Assembly: GCF_001586255.1 (NCBI RefSeq)
Contig: NZ_CP014544.1
Coordinates: 1,891,501-1,955,500, forward strand
Source: Zhongshania aliphaticivorans
GTDB lineage: Bacteria > Pseudomonadota > Gammaproteobacteria > Pseudomonadales > Spongiibacteraceae
DNA: 64,000 nucleotides
Reading direction: 5' to 3'
Positions 1 through 8,972 of this stretch are shown here, one piece after another. Numbering within the stretch: the first letter of the stretch is position 1; every line of letters starts with the position of its first letter. The notes under the pieces are model-generated. The model worked only from the letters and a program-made list of their open reading frames with translations, did no database searches and had not been told where the DNA came from. The position numbers and the translations under genes were made by a program.

Positions 1-1206
1 CAATTCGCCAAGAATGCGGTGAACATCGCGGGTAGTGCTGCGGAATTCCGTATCGCCTAAACGGTAGGCCTCAAAATCCAAATAGAAAGTGGGTACATCA
101 ATCACGCCGACGTGATGTGTAACACCGTGGCTATCTTTAAACTCGATCAATTCGCCCTTGGCGCTTTGGTCTTCGAGTTTGACTTCATTGCGTTCAATTA
201 TGATTTCCCGGCGGGCCTCTTCGCTTTGCGCGACCGCAGGAATGACATCCAGGCGTACAAAGGAGCCAGCGGCGCCACGAATAAGGTCGACGACGTCGTC
301 TAAGCGCCAGCCGATGACATCCTGCATTTCACCGTTTTTGCCTTGCGCGACACCAATGATTTTATCGGCGGGCTGCAATTGCCCCTGCTTATCAGCGGGG
401 CCTGCAGGCACTAAGCGAACGACTTTGGTGTAGTCGTCTTCCATTTGTAATACGGCGCCAATACCTTCGAGCTTCAGGCTCATATTGATCTGGAAGTTTT
501 CCGATAGACGCGGAGAGAAATAGTCGGTGTGTGGGTCGTAGAGTGACGCAAAAGCATTAGCATAAAGCTGAAATGCATCTTCTGACTCAAGCTGGCTCAT
601 GCGCTTTATTTGGTTTTTAAAGCGCTTGCTGAGCAAGTCGATTATGCCCGCTTGGTCTTTGCCAGCAAGCTGGAGACCCAGCACCCGATTTTTGATTTGT
701 TTACGCCAAATTTCATCGGCGGCGGCACTGTCTTTTGGCCAAGCCTCTTTGGCGCGGTCAAGTTGAATGTCTTCATCCACCTCGAAGTCCATGGCCTTAA
801 TGGTTTCTGGCAGGGTGTCTAGCGCGCTTTGGAGACGGTCGATCATGCGCTGGCGGTAACGATTAAAAATCGCGAAGCCCGCATCAAGTTGCGCCTTTTT
901 AAGCTCGTTGTCTAAGCTCGTTCGGTATTTTTGGAATTCGTTGATATCACTTTGCAACAAAAACTGGCGATTTGGATCTAGGTCATCTAAAAATGAGTCG
1001 AGCAGATGAGCAGACAAGTCATCATTTAACGCCAGTTTTACGTAGTGGCGGGTGTCGAGCTGCTTAACCATGTCGCGAATAGCGGTGGCATGACTTGATT
1101 CCGGCGCGAGTGGCTTTATCGCTTCGGCCGAAACCCAAGCAGCGCTCAATTGAAGGAAAAGGGCAACTACAACGCAGTAACTGCGGGTGAATCTTTTATT
1201 AACCAT
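1..1206 (-). CDS. prc: Tail-specific (C-terminal processing) protease, partial
   Basis: Translation of the minus strand from ATG at 1206 gives 402 residues open to the window edge. It begins with a signal peptide (hydrophobic SYCVVVALFLQLSAAW, then SAEA). A helical N-terminal part typical of Prc/Tsp follows, containing phrases such as LDPNRQFLL and SLYDPHTDYFSPR. A PDZ-type segment (GIGAVLQ...VRLVPAGPADKQGQL) comes next. The S41 catalytic Ser/Lys region would lie beyond base 1 and is not visible. Prc is a periplasmic protease that degrades proteins from the C terminus and processes lipoproteins and penicillin-binding proteins. The gene is truncated only by the window boundary. Family assignment is firm; the symbol rests on overall layout. 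Confidence 0.9.
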   Translation of the reverse strand, partial: MVNKRFTRSYCVVVALFLQLSAAWVSAEAIKPLAPESSHATAIRDMVKQLDTRHYVKLALNDDLSAHLLDSFLDDLDPNRQFLLQSDINEFQKYRTSLDNELKKAQLDAGFAIFNRYRQRMIDRLQSALDTLPETIKAMDFEVDEDIQLDRAKEAWPKDSAAADEIWRKQIKNRVLGLQLAGKDQAGIIDLLSKRFKNQIKRMSQLESEDAFQLYANAFASLYDPHTDYFSPRLSENFQINMSLKLEGIGAVLQMEDDYTKVVRLVPAGPADKQGQLQPADKIIGVAQGKNGEMQDVIGWRLDDVVDLIRGAAGSFVRLDVIPAVAQSEEARREIIIERNEVKLEDQSAKGELIEFKDSHGVTHHVGVIDVPTFYLDFEAYRLGDTEFRSTTRDVHRILGEL

Positions 1207-1353
1207 TAAATACCGCATCTAAAAGCCTAGTGATCTTAAGTATCTTACACCGCTGCGGCACTGATTGCAGCGCTGAGCGACATCCGGAGGTCTATTAATA
1301 AAAAATGACATATTCCTTATCGATATACCGCGTTACACTAAAAAGGTCTACTA

Positions 1354-1749
1354 ATGAACCTGTTGGAGCTAGTTGAAGTGAGTAAAAACCCCAAAATTGC
1401 AGCAGTAGAGCGGTATATAAAAGCGCTATCGACCCATGATATAGCCGCCATCGATGACTTGTTTACAGACGATGCCACAATTGAAGACCCCGTTGGTAGC
1501 GAGCTGATTATCGGTAAAGCTGCCATCCTTCGATTCTATGAAGTGGGGTTTAGTTCCGGAATTTCTGCGCGGCTTGACGGCGCGGTGCGTTTGGCCGCTA
1601 ATCATGCGGTTTTTCCCTTTGTGGTTGAGCTAAATCCAGGTAACGGCGAAGTGCGTATGGAAATCATCGATCAGTTTAGTTTCAATGACGAAACCAAGGT
1701 TGTCGCGATGAAGGCATTTTGGAGCGAAGCCAATATGAGCACACCCTGA
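1354..1749 (+). CDS. SnoaL-like / ketosteroid isomerase-like protein
   Basis: 131 residues. The N-terminal part AVERYIKALSTHDIAAIDDLFTDDATIEDPVG is the usual opening of the SnoaL/NTF2-like fold (helix, then the acidic DDATIEDP strand), as in steroid delta-isomerases. The start ATG follows AAAAGG by seven bases. This cone-shaped fold serves as isomerase, hydratase or hydrolase, and the substrate cannot be read from sequence. The next gene is an acyl-CoA ligase, so a role in lipid or steroid catabolism is possible, but a 310-base gap separates them and they are not clearly one operon. Confidence 0.75.
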   Translation: MNLLELVEVSKNPKIAAVERYIKALSTHDIAAIDDLFTDDATIEDPVGSELIIGKAAILRFYEVGFSSGISARLDGAVRLAANHAVFPFVVELNPGNGEVRMEIIDQFSFNDETKVVAMKAFWSEANMSTP

Positions 1750-2059
1750 GCGCGCTATAAACTGCCCAGAGTGCTGTTATATTCCTTTAAAAATCATTAT
1801 ATTTACAATAAGTTAATTGGTTTAGTTAAAGTCTCATATCAGTAAATATGTGCCGGGCCTAGACACCCATGGGAGGTTTTGGGCTGGTGGCAACTGCGCT
1901 GTATTCTTGCATCAATATGCAGGCAACAGCGCAGACCTAATGCTTGAGCTAGCGCTTTCAGCACTTAATATTGATAAGTGTAAGCGTTTTATTCGGCAGC
2001 TAATTCACGACACTTTATAGTAGCGGCAATCGCTGCACGCTTTTAGGAGAGTAATAATA
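1750..2059. other. Intergenic stretch without a recognised gene
   Basis: 310 bases between the SnoaL-like gene and the acyl-CoA ligase. The first part is AT-rich (TTATATTCCTTTAAAAATC and similar), and the last 15 bases hold the AGGAG ribosome binding site of the ligase. No ORF of coding character, RNA gene or clear palindrome was seen. It probably holds the ligase promoter. Confidence 0.5.
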
Positions 2060-3688
2060 ATGACAAATGCCATGATGAACACCCAGCTCACCATCACATC
2101 GTTAATGAAACATGCAGAACGCGTGAATGGCGGGGTAGAAATAGTGTCTGTTACCGCAGACAATCCTCGTCATCGCTGCACTTATCGAGAGGCATTTGCA
2201 CGGGCAAGGCAACTCGCCAATGCACTGGTTAGCCTCGGTCTTAAGCCGGGCGATACAATTGCTACCTTTGCTTGGAACGACTATCGGCACTTAGAAATTT
2301 ACTACGGGGTATCTTGTAGCGGCATGATTTGCCACACCATTAACCCGCGTTTATTCCCCGAGCAAATAGAATACATTGTTAATCACGGACGAGATCAGTG
2401 GATATTTGTAGACCTCACAATTGTCCCCTTACTGGAAAAATTACAGCACACAATGCCTGACGTAAAAGGCTTTGTGGTGTTAACTGATGCCGCGCATATG
2501 CCGGAAACCAGCCTGCGCAATGCCCATTGCTACGACGAGCTACTGGCGGCAGAAAGTGACGAATTCAATTGGCCCGAACTCGACGAAAATACGCCGTCGG
2601 CACTGTGCTATACCTCGGGCACAACGGGTAACCCTAAAGGCGTTATGTATACCCATCGCTCAACCTTACTCCATTGCTATGCCAGTATTGCGCCGGACGT
2701 TTTCGGCTTGTCGATTAAAGATGTGGCCTTGCCAATAGTGCCCATGTTCCATGTGAACGGTTGGGGGATGGTGTACAGCGCGCCAATGACCGGTGCCAAG
2801 CTGGTCATGCCTGGGCCGAAAATGGGCGACGGCGAGACCCTTTGTGAGTTAATTAACGAAGAAAAAGTCACGGTATCGGCCGGCGTTCCTACGGTGTGGT
2901 TGGCGCTGCTCAACTATCTTGAAAAAACCGGCAAAACAGTCGAAAGTCTTAATCGCTTAACCGTCGGCGGGGCGGCCTGCCCGTACACCATCTTTGATGA
3001 TTTTCGCCGCAAACATGGTGTAGATGTTCAGCAGGGCTGGGGAATGACTGAAATGAACCCCCTGGGAACCTTTAACGGCAATGTCGCACCAGCTGTTGCG
3101 GAATTGCCGCCAGAGCAATACGACAAAATGCGCCTGAAACAAGGTCGTCCAGTATTTGGTGTTGAAATGAAAATTGTCGACGCCGAAAACAACGAGCTGC
3201 CCTGGGATGGCGAGAGTGCCGGGGCTGTAAAAGTCCGTGGGCCATGGATTATTGCGGAATACTATCGCTACGACGGCCAAACCCTCGACGCCGATGGTTG
3301 GTTTGAAACTGGCGATGTGGCGAGCATAGACGAATACGGCTACATGAAAATCACCGACCGCGTTAAAGACGTAATTAAGTCAGGCGGCGAGTGGATAAGC
3401 TCGATTGAGCTGGAAAATTGCGCGGTAAACCATCCTAAGGTTGCCGAGGCTGCCGTTGTCGGTATGCCGCACCCAACATGGAGCGAGCGCCCGCTTCTAT
3501 TAGTGATATTACAAGACGGCGAAAGCCTAAGTCGCGAGGAGATGCTGGCCTGGTTCGACGGTAAAGTCGCCAAATGGTGGATTCCGGAAGACTGCTTATT
3601 TGTTGAGTCACTTCCGCATACCGCAACTGGCAAACTCAGCAAAAAAGATATCCGTGAAACCTATAAAGATTACCAGTGGCCTGCGTGA
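2060..3688 (+). CDS. Long/medium-chain fatty-acid--CoA ligase (AMP-forming)
   Basis: 542 residues, full length for the ANL superfamily. Visible motifs in order are the P-loop-like YTSGTTGNPKGV (about residue 190), PMFHVNGWG, GWGMTEMNP, the ETGDVASID motif and the hinge DRVKDVIKSGGEWIS near residue 440. A C-terminal TATGKLSKKDIR supplies the catalytic lysine. The enzyme activates a carboxylic acid to acyl-AMP and then acyl-CoA in the cytoplasm. The overall pattern resembles AlkK-type medium-chain ligases. Start ATG is preceded by TTAGGAG. A thioesterase gene follows after a hairpin. Chain-length specificity is not readable. Confidence 0.9.
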   Translation: MTNAMMNTQLTITSLMKHAERVNGGVEIVSVTADNPRHRCTYREAFARARQLANALVSLGLKPGDTIATFAWNDYRHLEIYYGVSCSGMICHTINPRLFPEQIEYIVNHGRDQWIFVDLTIVPLLEKLQHTMPDVKGFVVLTDAAHMPETSLRNAHCYDELLAAESDEFNWPELDENTPSALCYTSGTTGNPKGVMYTHRSTLLHCYASIAPDVFGLSIKDVALPIVPMFHVNGWGMVYSAPMTGAKLVMPGPKMGDGETLCELINEEKVTVSAGVPTVWLALLNYLEKTGKTVESLNRLTVGGAACPYTIFDDFRRKHGVDVQQGWGMTEMNPLGTFNGNVAPAVAELPPEQYDKMRLKQGRPVFGVEMKIVDAENNELPWDGESAGAVKVRGPWIIAEYYRYDGQTLDADGWFETGDVASIDEYGYMKITDRVKDVIKSGGEWISSIELENCAVNHPKVAEAAVVGMPHPTWSERPLLLVILQDGESLSREEMLAWFDGKVAKWWIPEDCLFVESLPHTATGKLSKKDIRETYKDYQWPA

Positions 3689-3701
3689 GGTCAGCATTAA
3701 A

Positions 3702-3722
3702 ACCGGAGGCTTAGCCTCCGGT
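3702..3722 (+). terminator. Hairpin between acyl-CoA ligase and thioesterase genes
   Basis: Perfect 9-bp stem ACCGGAGGC / GCCTCCGGT with a three-base loop, 14 bases after the ligase stop, followed by ACTGGTTTT. This fits a weak intrinsic terminator or an mRNA-stabilising stem. The T-run is short and offset, so termination may be partial. Confidence 0.55.
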
Positions 3723-3756
3723 ACTGGTTTTAGCATATCCCCTGACAGGAGCAGTA

Positions 3757-4563
3757 ATGAGTGATTTTCAAACGCTGATGAGCAGCGTTGCTAGCACCAC
3801 AGACAAAAATCGTTACAGTGTTAACGTCGACGATACTTGGCTGCAAGGTAGAACCGCCTTTGGTGGTCTGAGTGCTGCGCTGGTCGTTGCGGCGATGAAT
3901 AAGCAGGTCGCGGCAGATCGCCGCTTACGTGCCTTGTCAGTGCTTTTTGTTGGACCGGTTCCGGCAGGTAAACATGAAATCCAGCTTCGCGAATTACGGG
4001 TTGGCGGTTCTGTAAGCCATTTGCAGGGCGAATTGATATGTGGCGACGAGGTAGCGCTGAGTGCTAGTGCGGCTTATGGCAAGGACCGCTCGTCAGACAT
4101 CAAGCTCGCAGGCCCCGAGATGCCTGCGGTAGGTGACCCTGAATTATTGGCGCGGCTACCCTATATTGAGGGCCTTACACCGGCTTTTACCCAACATTTC
4201 GATATGCGAATGGAATACGGCGAAATGCCGTTTAGCGGCGCCGACTCAGCCGATTTTGGTATCTGGCTACGCTTTCCCCGGCCTCAAGACATTGATATAA
4301 GCTCCTTGATTGCTTTGGCTGATGCGCCACCTATGCCTGGATTGAATATGATAAAACCGCCGGGTATAGGCAGCTCGCTGAGTTGGTATTTGGAGTTTCC
4401 CTGTGACTTACCCACTGCCGATGCATCGGATTGGTGGTATTGTGATTATCGATGCGTCGCTGCAGGGAATGGTTATTTTCATAATAATGCGACGATTTGG
4501 GGGCCGAATGGCCAAGCAGTAATGTTTAGCCGTCAAGTAGCCACAGTATTTGAAAAGAACTAA
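3757..4563 (+). CDS. Acyl-CoA thioesterase-like protein (TesB/4HBT_3 type)
   Basis: 268 residues with the layout of double-hotdog thioesterases. The N-terminal hotdog includes the typical TAFGGLSAALVVAAM helix and VLFVGPVPAGKHEIQL. The C-terminal half contains the SDWWYCDYRCVAAGNGY strand region. Such proteins hydrolyse acyl-CoA esters in the cytoplasm. Start ATG follows CAGGAG. It lies directly downstream of an acyl-CoA ligase, which suggests balancing or recycling of an acyl-CoA pool. Substrate unknown. Confidence 0.8.
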   Translation: MSDFQTLMSSVASTTDKNRYSVNVDDTWLQGRTAFGGLSAALVVAAMNKQVAADRRLRALSVLFVGPVPAGKHEIQLRELRVGGSVSHLQGELICGDEVALSASAAYGKDRSSDIKLAGPEMPAVGDPELLARLPYIEGLTPAFTQHFDMRMEYGEMPFSGADSADFGIWLRFPRPQDIDISSLIALADAPPMPGLNMIKPPGIGSSLSWYLEFPCDLPTADASDWWYCDYRCVAAGNGYFHNNATIWGPNGQAVMFSRQVATVFEKN

Positions 4564-4653
4564 TAGCAAAACTGCGCTGACTATACCTTGGTGGTATATC
4601 AACAAGTTTCGGGCGGCGATTACATATACCGGTATTTTATGTAAATTCTAAAT

Positions 4654-6168
4654 GTGGACGGGATTGTGGCGATAGATTTAAGCCCTTTTATTGAAAACAC
4701 CGCTCGCCTGCCTTCTATTCCCCGGGTAGTGACGCGTATCGTTACGCTTGCTCAGCAGGGTGAGATCGATATGCAGAATATCGCTGACCTTGTCGCTAGC
4801 GATCCGGCACTGGCCGCCAAGACCCTGCAATACGCTAACTCACCTTTATACGGAAACGAACACAGGATCGAAAACCTGCGTCGAGCCATCGTACTACTGG
4901 GTTTAAATACCACCGTTAATCTCGCTTTAAGCTTTTCATTAAAATCCTCGATTACAGAACCCCGGGGTTCTGGCCTGCATTACCCCCTATTTTGGCGGCG
5001 CTCCCTGTTGGCGGCCAGCGCCGCACTTGAATTGGGACGGTTGGCGGGAGAGCGAGGGCTAGAGGAGCTGTTTTTAGCGGGGCTATTGCAAGATATTGGC
5101 ATGATTGCTATCGACCGCATTCAAGATGACTTTTACGGCTCTCTACAAAGCGACCAGATATTTCATCAGCGGGTCCGAGAATACGAGCTTGAGCGCATGG
5201 GCGGTGACCACGCTGAGGCGGGGGCATGGCTGAGCAAGCATTGGGGCCTCGCCGACCGCACAACGTTGGCAATAGCAAACAGCCATCGACCGGGCGTTTT
5301 TGCCATTGGCGACCGCGACGGGCTATTTGTTCGCTGCGTCGCCTTATCTGGCGTGGTAGCCGACTATATTATTTTTGGCGAAACCAGTGACGCGAGAACT
5401 CAATTAGTTATCCAGTGTCAGCGCATACTGGAATTTAACACCGCAAAAATCGACACCCTGATTGCACGGATGCACGAAAAAATCCCTGAAATGGAAGCCT
5501 TGTTCGAGCTTAAACTCACCGAAAGTAGCAGCCAATCCAAGCTACTGGAGGAGGCGAATGCCACCCTGGCAGCAATGAATATTGCAAGCTTGCAACGCAG
5601 CCATCACAAGGCGGAACACGGTGGGGGGGCTAAATTAAGCAAAGAAGAGCGCTACGACAAAACCACAAAAGCCTTTTCGCGCAGGTTTGCCGATGGCTAT
5701 ATTCCCGATGCCTTCGATATCGCGGTGCGAACGGATCGAAATATTAGTTTTGCGCTCATCGAAGTTGTGAATTTAAAGGAGATACACAAACGACTTGCCG
5801 ATCCAGACGCCATTATTAGCGAGATGGCGCAAGTATTAGAAGGGACGGTGCGCTCTGGCGACGTTCTCAGCCGCTATCGCGATGAGCAGTTTCTTATCAT
5901 TCTTGCGGGAACCACGGTAGACCAAGCAAAAATGGTTTGTCAGCGTATGTACGACGCCGTTAAATCACTGAGTCAGCCCAGCAAAAAAGGGCCACTCGGC
6001 GGCGTTACAGATATTGGTATTAAACTGTGTATCGGCGTGGCTACCCATGGTCTAGGCTGTGAGTTTCGCAATGCAGAAGAGCTATTGAACGCCGCCCAAG
6101 CGGCGCTTCATACCGCTAAATTAACACCGGCAAGCCCTGTGGTTGAATTTAATCACGACGCTGACTAA
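4654..6168 (+). CDS. HDOD domain protein with degenerate GGDEF domain
   Basis: 504 residues from a GTG start; a second in-frame GTG lies four codons later. Residues ~10-210 form an HDOD domain (LPSIPRVVTRIVTLAQ, DPALAAKTLQYANSPLYG, RRAIVLLGLNTT). Residues ~340-500 look like a GGDEF fold (DVLSRYRDEQFLIIL, and IGVATHGLGCEFRNAEELLNAAQAAL), but the signature is RDEQF rather than GG(D/E)EF. That suggests a non-cyclising receptor or scaffold. HDOD proteins act in signalling without HD phosphohydrolase residues. Located upstream of cell-wall genes and overlapped only by an unlikely early start of the next ORF. Confidence 0.85.
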   Translation: MDGIVAIDLSPFIENTARLPSIPRVVTRIVTLAQQGEIDMQNIADLVASDPALAAKTLQYANSPLYGNEHRIENLRRAIVLLGLNTTVNLALSFSLKSSITEPRGSGLHYPLFWRRSLLAASAALELGRLAGERGLEELFLAGLLQDIGMIAIDRIQDDFYGSLQSDQIFHQRVREYELERMGGDHAEAGAWLSKHWGLADRTTLAIANSHRPGVFAIGDRDGLFVRCVALSGVVADYIIFGETSDARTQLVIQCQRILEFNTAKIDTLIARMHEKIPEMEALFELKLTESSSQSKLLEEANATLAAMNIASLQRSHHKAEHGGGAKLSKEERYDKTTKAFSRRFADGYIPDAFDIAVRTDRNISFALIEVVNLKEIHKRLADPDAIISEMAQVLEGTVRSGDVLSRYRDEQFLIILAGTTVDQAKMVCQRMYDAVKSLSQPSKKGPLGGVTDIGIKLCIGVATHGLGCEFRNAEELLNAAQAALHTAKLTPASPVVEFNHDAD

Positions 6169-6208
6169 GCGGGGCACGACGGCAACTCATTCGAGACAAT
6201 TGCACTTT

Positions 6209-7855
6209 ATGAAACACATTCAAATATGCATCCTGCTACTTAGTGGTTTTCTGTTCACTAATATTAGCGTGGCCAACGATCAAATCCGTCAGACTATTGA
6301 AAACTGGTCAAGTGGTTACCCCGCGGTGGCGTTAAACGAGACGGTTCTCAACAAAGACATTATTAATAGTTTTTATATCAACCGCCAATTTGAATTCGCT
6401 TGGTTTACCGCTAACACCTTGTCTGCCCAAGGGCGGGTGCTGGTTTCGAGTATTGCGGGCATAACAAAAGAAGGGCTGTTGCCGCTGGATTACCACAGTG
6501 CCAAAATTCAAACGCTACTGAACACGGATGCACCTACTCAGGATGTCGCGGCATTTGACATTTTACTCAGTGATGCTTTTCTGAGTCTTGCCAGCCATTT
6601 GCAGGCAGGGAAGGTCGATCCCCTCGCCTTAATAAGTACTGAGTGGGAGGCAAATCGGCGTCACAGTAATTTGCCAGCGCTACTACAACGGGTAGCGGAT
6701 AGCGGCGATGTTGCTACAGCATTAGATAGTCTTCGTCCCAAGCAAAGCCGCTATTACCGTTTGAAAATCGCCCTTGCTAAAGTCAGCGCGCTATCTAATC
6801 TAGCCTGGCAGCGTCCGCTCGCCGAGGCGCCAGTGCTTAAACCCAACACTAGCGACAATCGTATTCCCGCCATCACCGAGCGGCTAAAAGTATGGGGGGA
6901 TCTGCACAGTGGTCCCGGGCTCGAGAGCGACGGCCCGGCGGACGATGAGTCTCCGCTAATGTATACCCCGGCCTTGGCGGAGGCGGTAAAAGTGTTTCAG
7001 CGCCGCCATGGCTTAGAAGCTGACGGCATCATTGGCCGCGAAACCATTAAAGCAATAAATATTTCGCCCGAGGAACGCGCCAAACAGATTATTGTCAATA
7101 TGGAACGCTGGCGTTGGCTGGCGGCAGATCTGGGCGACAAGCACTTGCTTGTTAACATCGCAGCGTTTGAGCTTAAAATCATCGACAACAACGAAACTGT
7201 GTTTGTTAAACCCGTGGTGGTTGGCCGCAATTACCGCAAGACGCCGGTATTTAGCAATAAAATCCGCTATTTGGTGTTAAACCCAACGTGGACGGTGCCG
7301 TATAAATTGGCCGTTCAAGACAAACTACCGGATATTCAAAAAGACCCTGGCTACTTAAATCGACTAGGCATCCGGGTATTTCGCGGTGACTCAGCCGTGG
7401 CGATAGACCCCTATACGATTCACTGGAACGAAATTACCACGCGTAATTTTCCGTTCCGCTTAGTGCAGGGGCCGGGCCCGCAAAATGCACTTGGCCAAGT
7501 GAAATTTATGTTTCCCAATCCGCATGATGTGTATCTGCATGACACGCCGTCGCGGGAGCTGTTTAAAAAGGCCGAGCGGGCGTTTAGTTCAGGCTGTATA
7601 CGGGTGTCAGACCCCCTAGAACTGGCCGAATTTCTATTGCGCGATCAAGGCTGGGATAAGGAAAGAATTGCGGCGTCTATCGCCAAAGGCGTAACAGAAA
7701 CGGTGAGTTTAAAAACACCGCTGCCCATCCATATTGAATATTGGACGGCGTGGGTAGACCGCCAAGGTGTTCTAAATTTCCGAAATGATATCTACGAGCG
7801 TGACCAGCCATTGTGGCAAGCATTAAATAAACCCTTAATTCGTATTGAGCACTAA
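6209..7855 (+). CDS. ldtD: L,D-transpeptidase, YcbB/LdtD type
   Basis: 548 residues from the ATG at 6209, chosen because it opens a clear signal peptide (MKHIQICILLLSGFLF...SVA). The longer frame back to 6143 would overlap the upstream gene. Domains are an N-terminal scaffold, a peptidoglycan-binding helix region (ALAEAVKVFQRRHGLEADG, residues ~265-300), and a YkuD catalytic domain with HDTPSR and SSGCIRV, supplying the catalytic Cys and Arg. The enzyme makes 3-3 crosslinks in periplasmic peptidoglycan. It is directly followed by a MepK-like gene with no gap, the same neighbour pair as E. coli ycbB-ycbK. Confidence 0.88.
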   Translation: MKHIQICILLLSGFLFTNISVANDQIRQTIENWSSGYPAVALNETVLNKDIINSFYINRQFEFAWFTANTLSAQGRVLVSSIAGITKEGLLPLDYHSAKIQTLLNTDAPTQDVAAFDILLSDAFLSLASHLQAGKVDPLALISTEWEANRRHSNLPALLQRVADSGDVATALDSLRPKQSRYYRLKIALAKVSALSNLAWQRPLAEAPVLKPNTSDNRIPAITERLKVWGDLHSGPGLESDGPADDESPLMYTPALAEAVKVFQRRHGLEADGIIGRETIKAINISPEERAKQIIVNMERWRWLAADLGDKHLLVNIAAFELKIIDNNETVFVKPVVVGRNYRKTPVFSNKIRYLVLNPTWTVPYKLAVQDKLPDIQKDPGYLNRLGIRVFRGDSAVAIDPYTIHWNEITTRNFPFRLVQGPGPQNALGQVKFMFPNPHDVYLHDTPSRELFKKAERAFSSGCIRVSDPLELAEFLLRDQGWDKERIAASIAKGVTETVSLKTPLPIHIEYWTAWVDRQGVLNFRNDIYERDQPLWQALNKPLIRIEH

Positions 7856-8842
7856 ATGTTCATAAATCGTCTTAGTGTAAAACGCCATGTCTTACTGTTA
7901 ATTGCAATCGCTGTTACTAGCGTTTGCGCGCCCTTATTGCAGGCAAAAGACAGCCCTGCATTTGATCCCGGCTTGGCGTCATTCAGCGTCATGGTTGACA
8001 GAAAGCCACTGCGCGCAAGCACCAATATGCGGACTGTTATGCCGGGTAAAACGGTCAGCATTCAATTTACACAGCAAAAACTGGGTGAGTACTCGGCCAG
8101 TTTAGGCGGCCAAAATTTAAAACTCAGTGCGGCGGGACATCTTGCTTGGACCGCGCCCGCGAAACCGGGCTATTACCCCATTCGCCTTGTGCGCAATAAA
8201 GACAAGGCCCAAATCGCACTTCAAATGTTTGTCTTGCGGCCAGCAAATCAGATTGTTAACGGCAAGCTGAATGGCTACCAGATTGGCAGCTACCCCAGTG
8301 CATTAAAAGGGCTTGAAACCTATCAGCCACCTAAAGGTTTTATTGAGGTCACGCCAGAGCTAGAAAATTTATTTGTTTCACCCCATTTTAAACTCGGCCA
8401 ATTCTTGTGTAAGCAGCAGGGCGGCTACCCCAAGTATTTACTTTTGCACACCGGCTTGCTAGAGAAGTTAGAGCTGCTCCTAAGAACCGTCAACGCCAAG
8501 GGTATTCGCACTGACAGTTTTGTGGTCATGAGCGGCTATCGCACCCCGTACTACAATAAGGCTATTGGCAATGTTACCAATAGCCGACATATCTACGGCG
8601 GCGCTGCCGATATTTTTATCGATGTAAATCCGGTTAACGATTATATGGATGATATTAACCACGACGGCGCGGTGAACATTAAGGACGCTGAATACCTCTA
8701 TGCCATCGCCGACAAATTGGTAAGCCACAGTAAGCATCCGGAGTTAATGGGCGGGGTAGGTCTTTACGATAAAAATTCGGCGCATGGGCCTTTCGTGCAT
8801 GTGGACGTGCGGGGCACGCCAGCTCGCTGGGGACACAAGTAG
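7856..8842 (+). CDS. Murein endopeptidase, MepK/YcbK-like (M15 family, DUF882)
   Basis: 328 residues. A signal peptide is visible (HVLLLIAIAVTSVCAPLLQA). The C-terminal peptidase M15 domain has MSGYRTPYYN, the zinc-ligand stretch SRHIYGGAADIFID and the final FVHVDVRG. The family cleaves peptidoglycan cross-bridges, MepK preferring 3-3 links. This fits the L,D-transpeptidase immediately upstream: its TAA touches this ATG. An insertion at residues ~262-280 (DINHDGAVNIKDAEYL) resembles a calcium-binding dockerin/EF-hand loop. The N-terminal ~130 residues look like a beta-rich extension not present in short YcbK proteins. Confidence 0.85.
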   Translation: MFINRLSVKRHVLLLIAIAVTSVCAPLLQAKDSPAFDPGLASFSVMVDRKPLRASTNMRTVMPGKTVSIQFTQQKLGEYSASLGGQNLKLSAAGHLAWTAPAKPGYYPIRLVRNKDKAQIALQMFVLRPANQIVNGKLNGYQIGSYPSALKGLETYQPPKGFIEVTPELENLFVSPHFKLGQFLCKQQGGYPKYLLLHTGLLEKLELLLRTVNAKGIRTDSFVVMSGYRTPYYNKAIGNVTNSRHIYGGAADIFIDVNPVNDYMDDINHDGAVNIKDAEYLYAIADKLVSHSKHPELMGGVGLYDKNSAHGPFVHVDVRGTPARWGHK

Positions 8843-8972
8843 TTTTAAGCATTGGCATCACTGCCAACAACTACCCATCGCAAAAGGGAACGATTAAGCA
8901 ACACTGCCTTCTAAATTTTGGCGCTGAATAGGTTTGTATCAGCAGAAATAAAAATTAAGGTGTGGTGAATGG

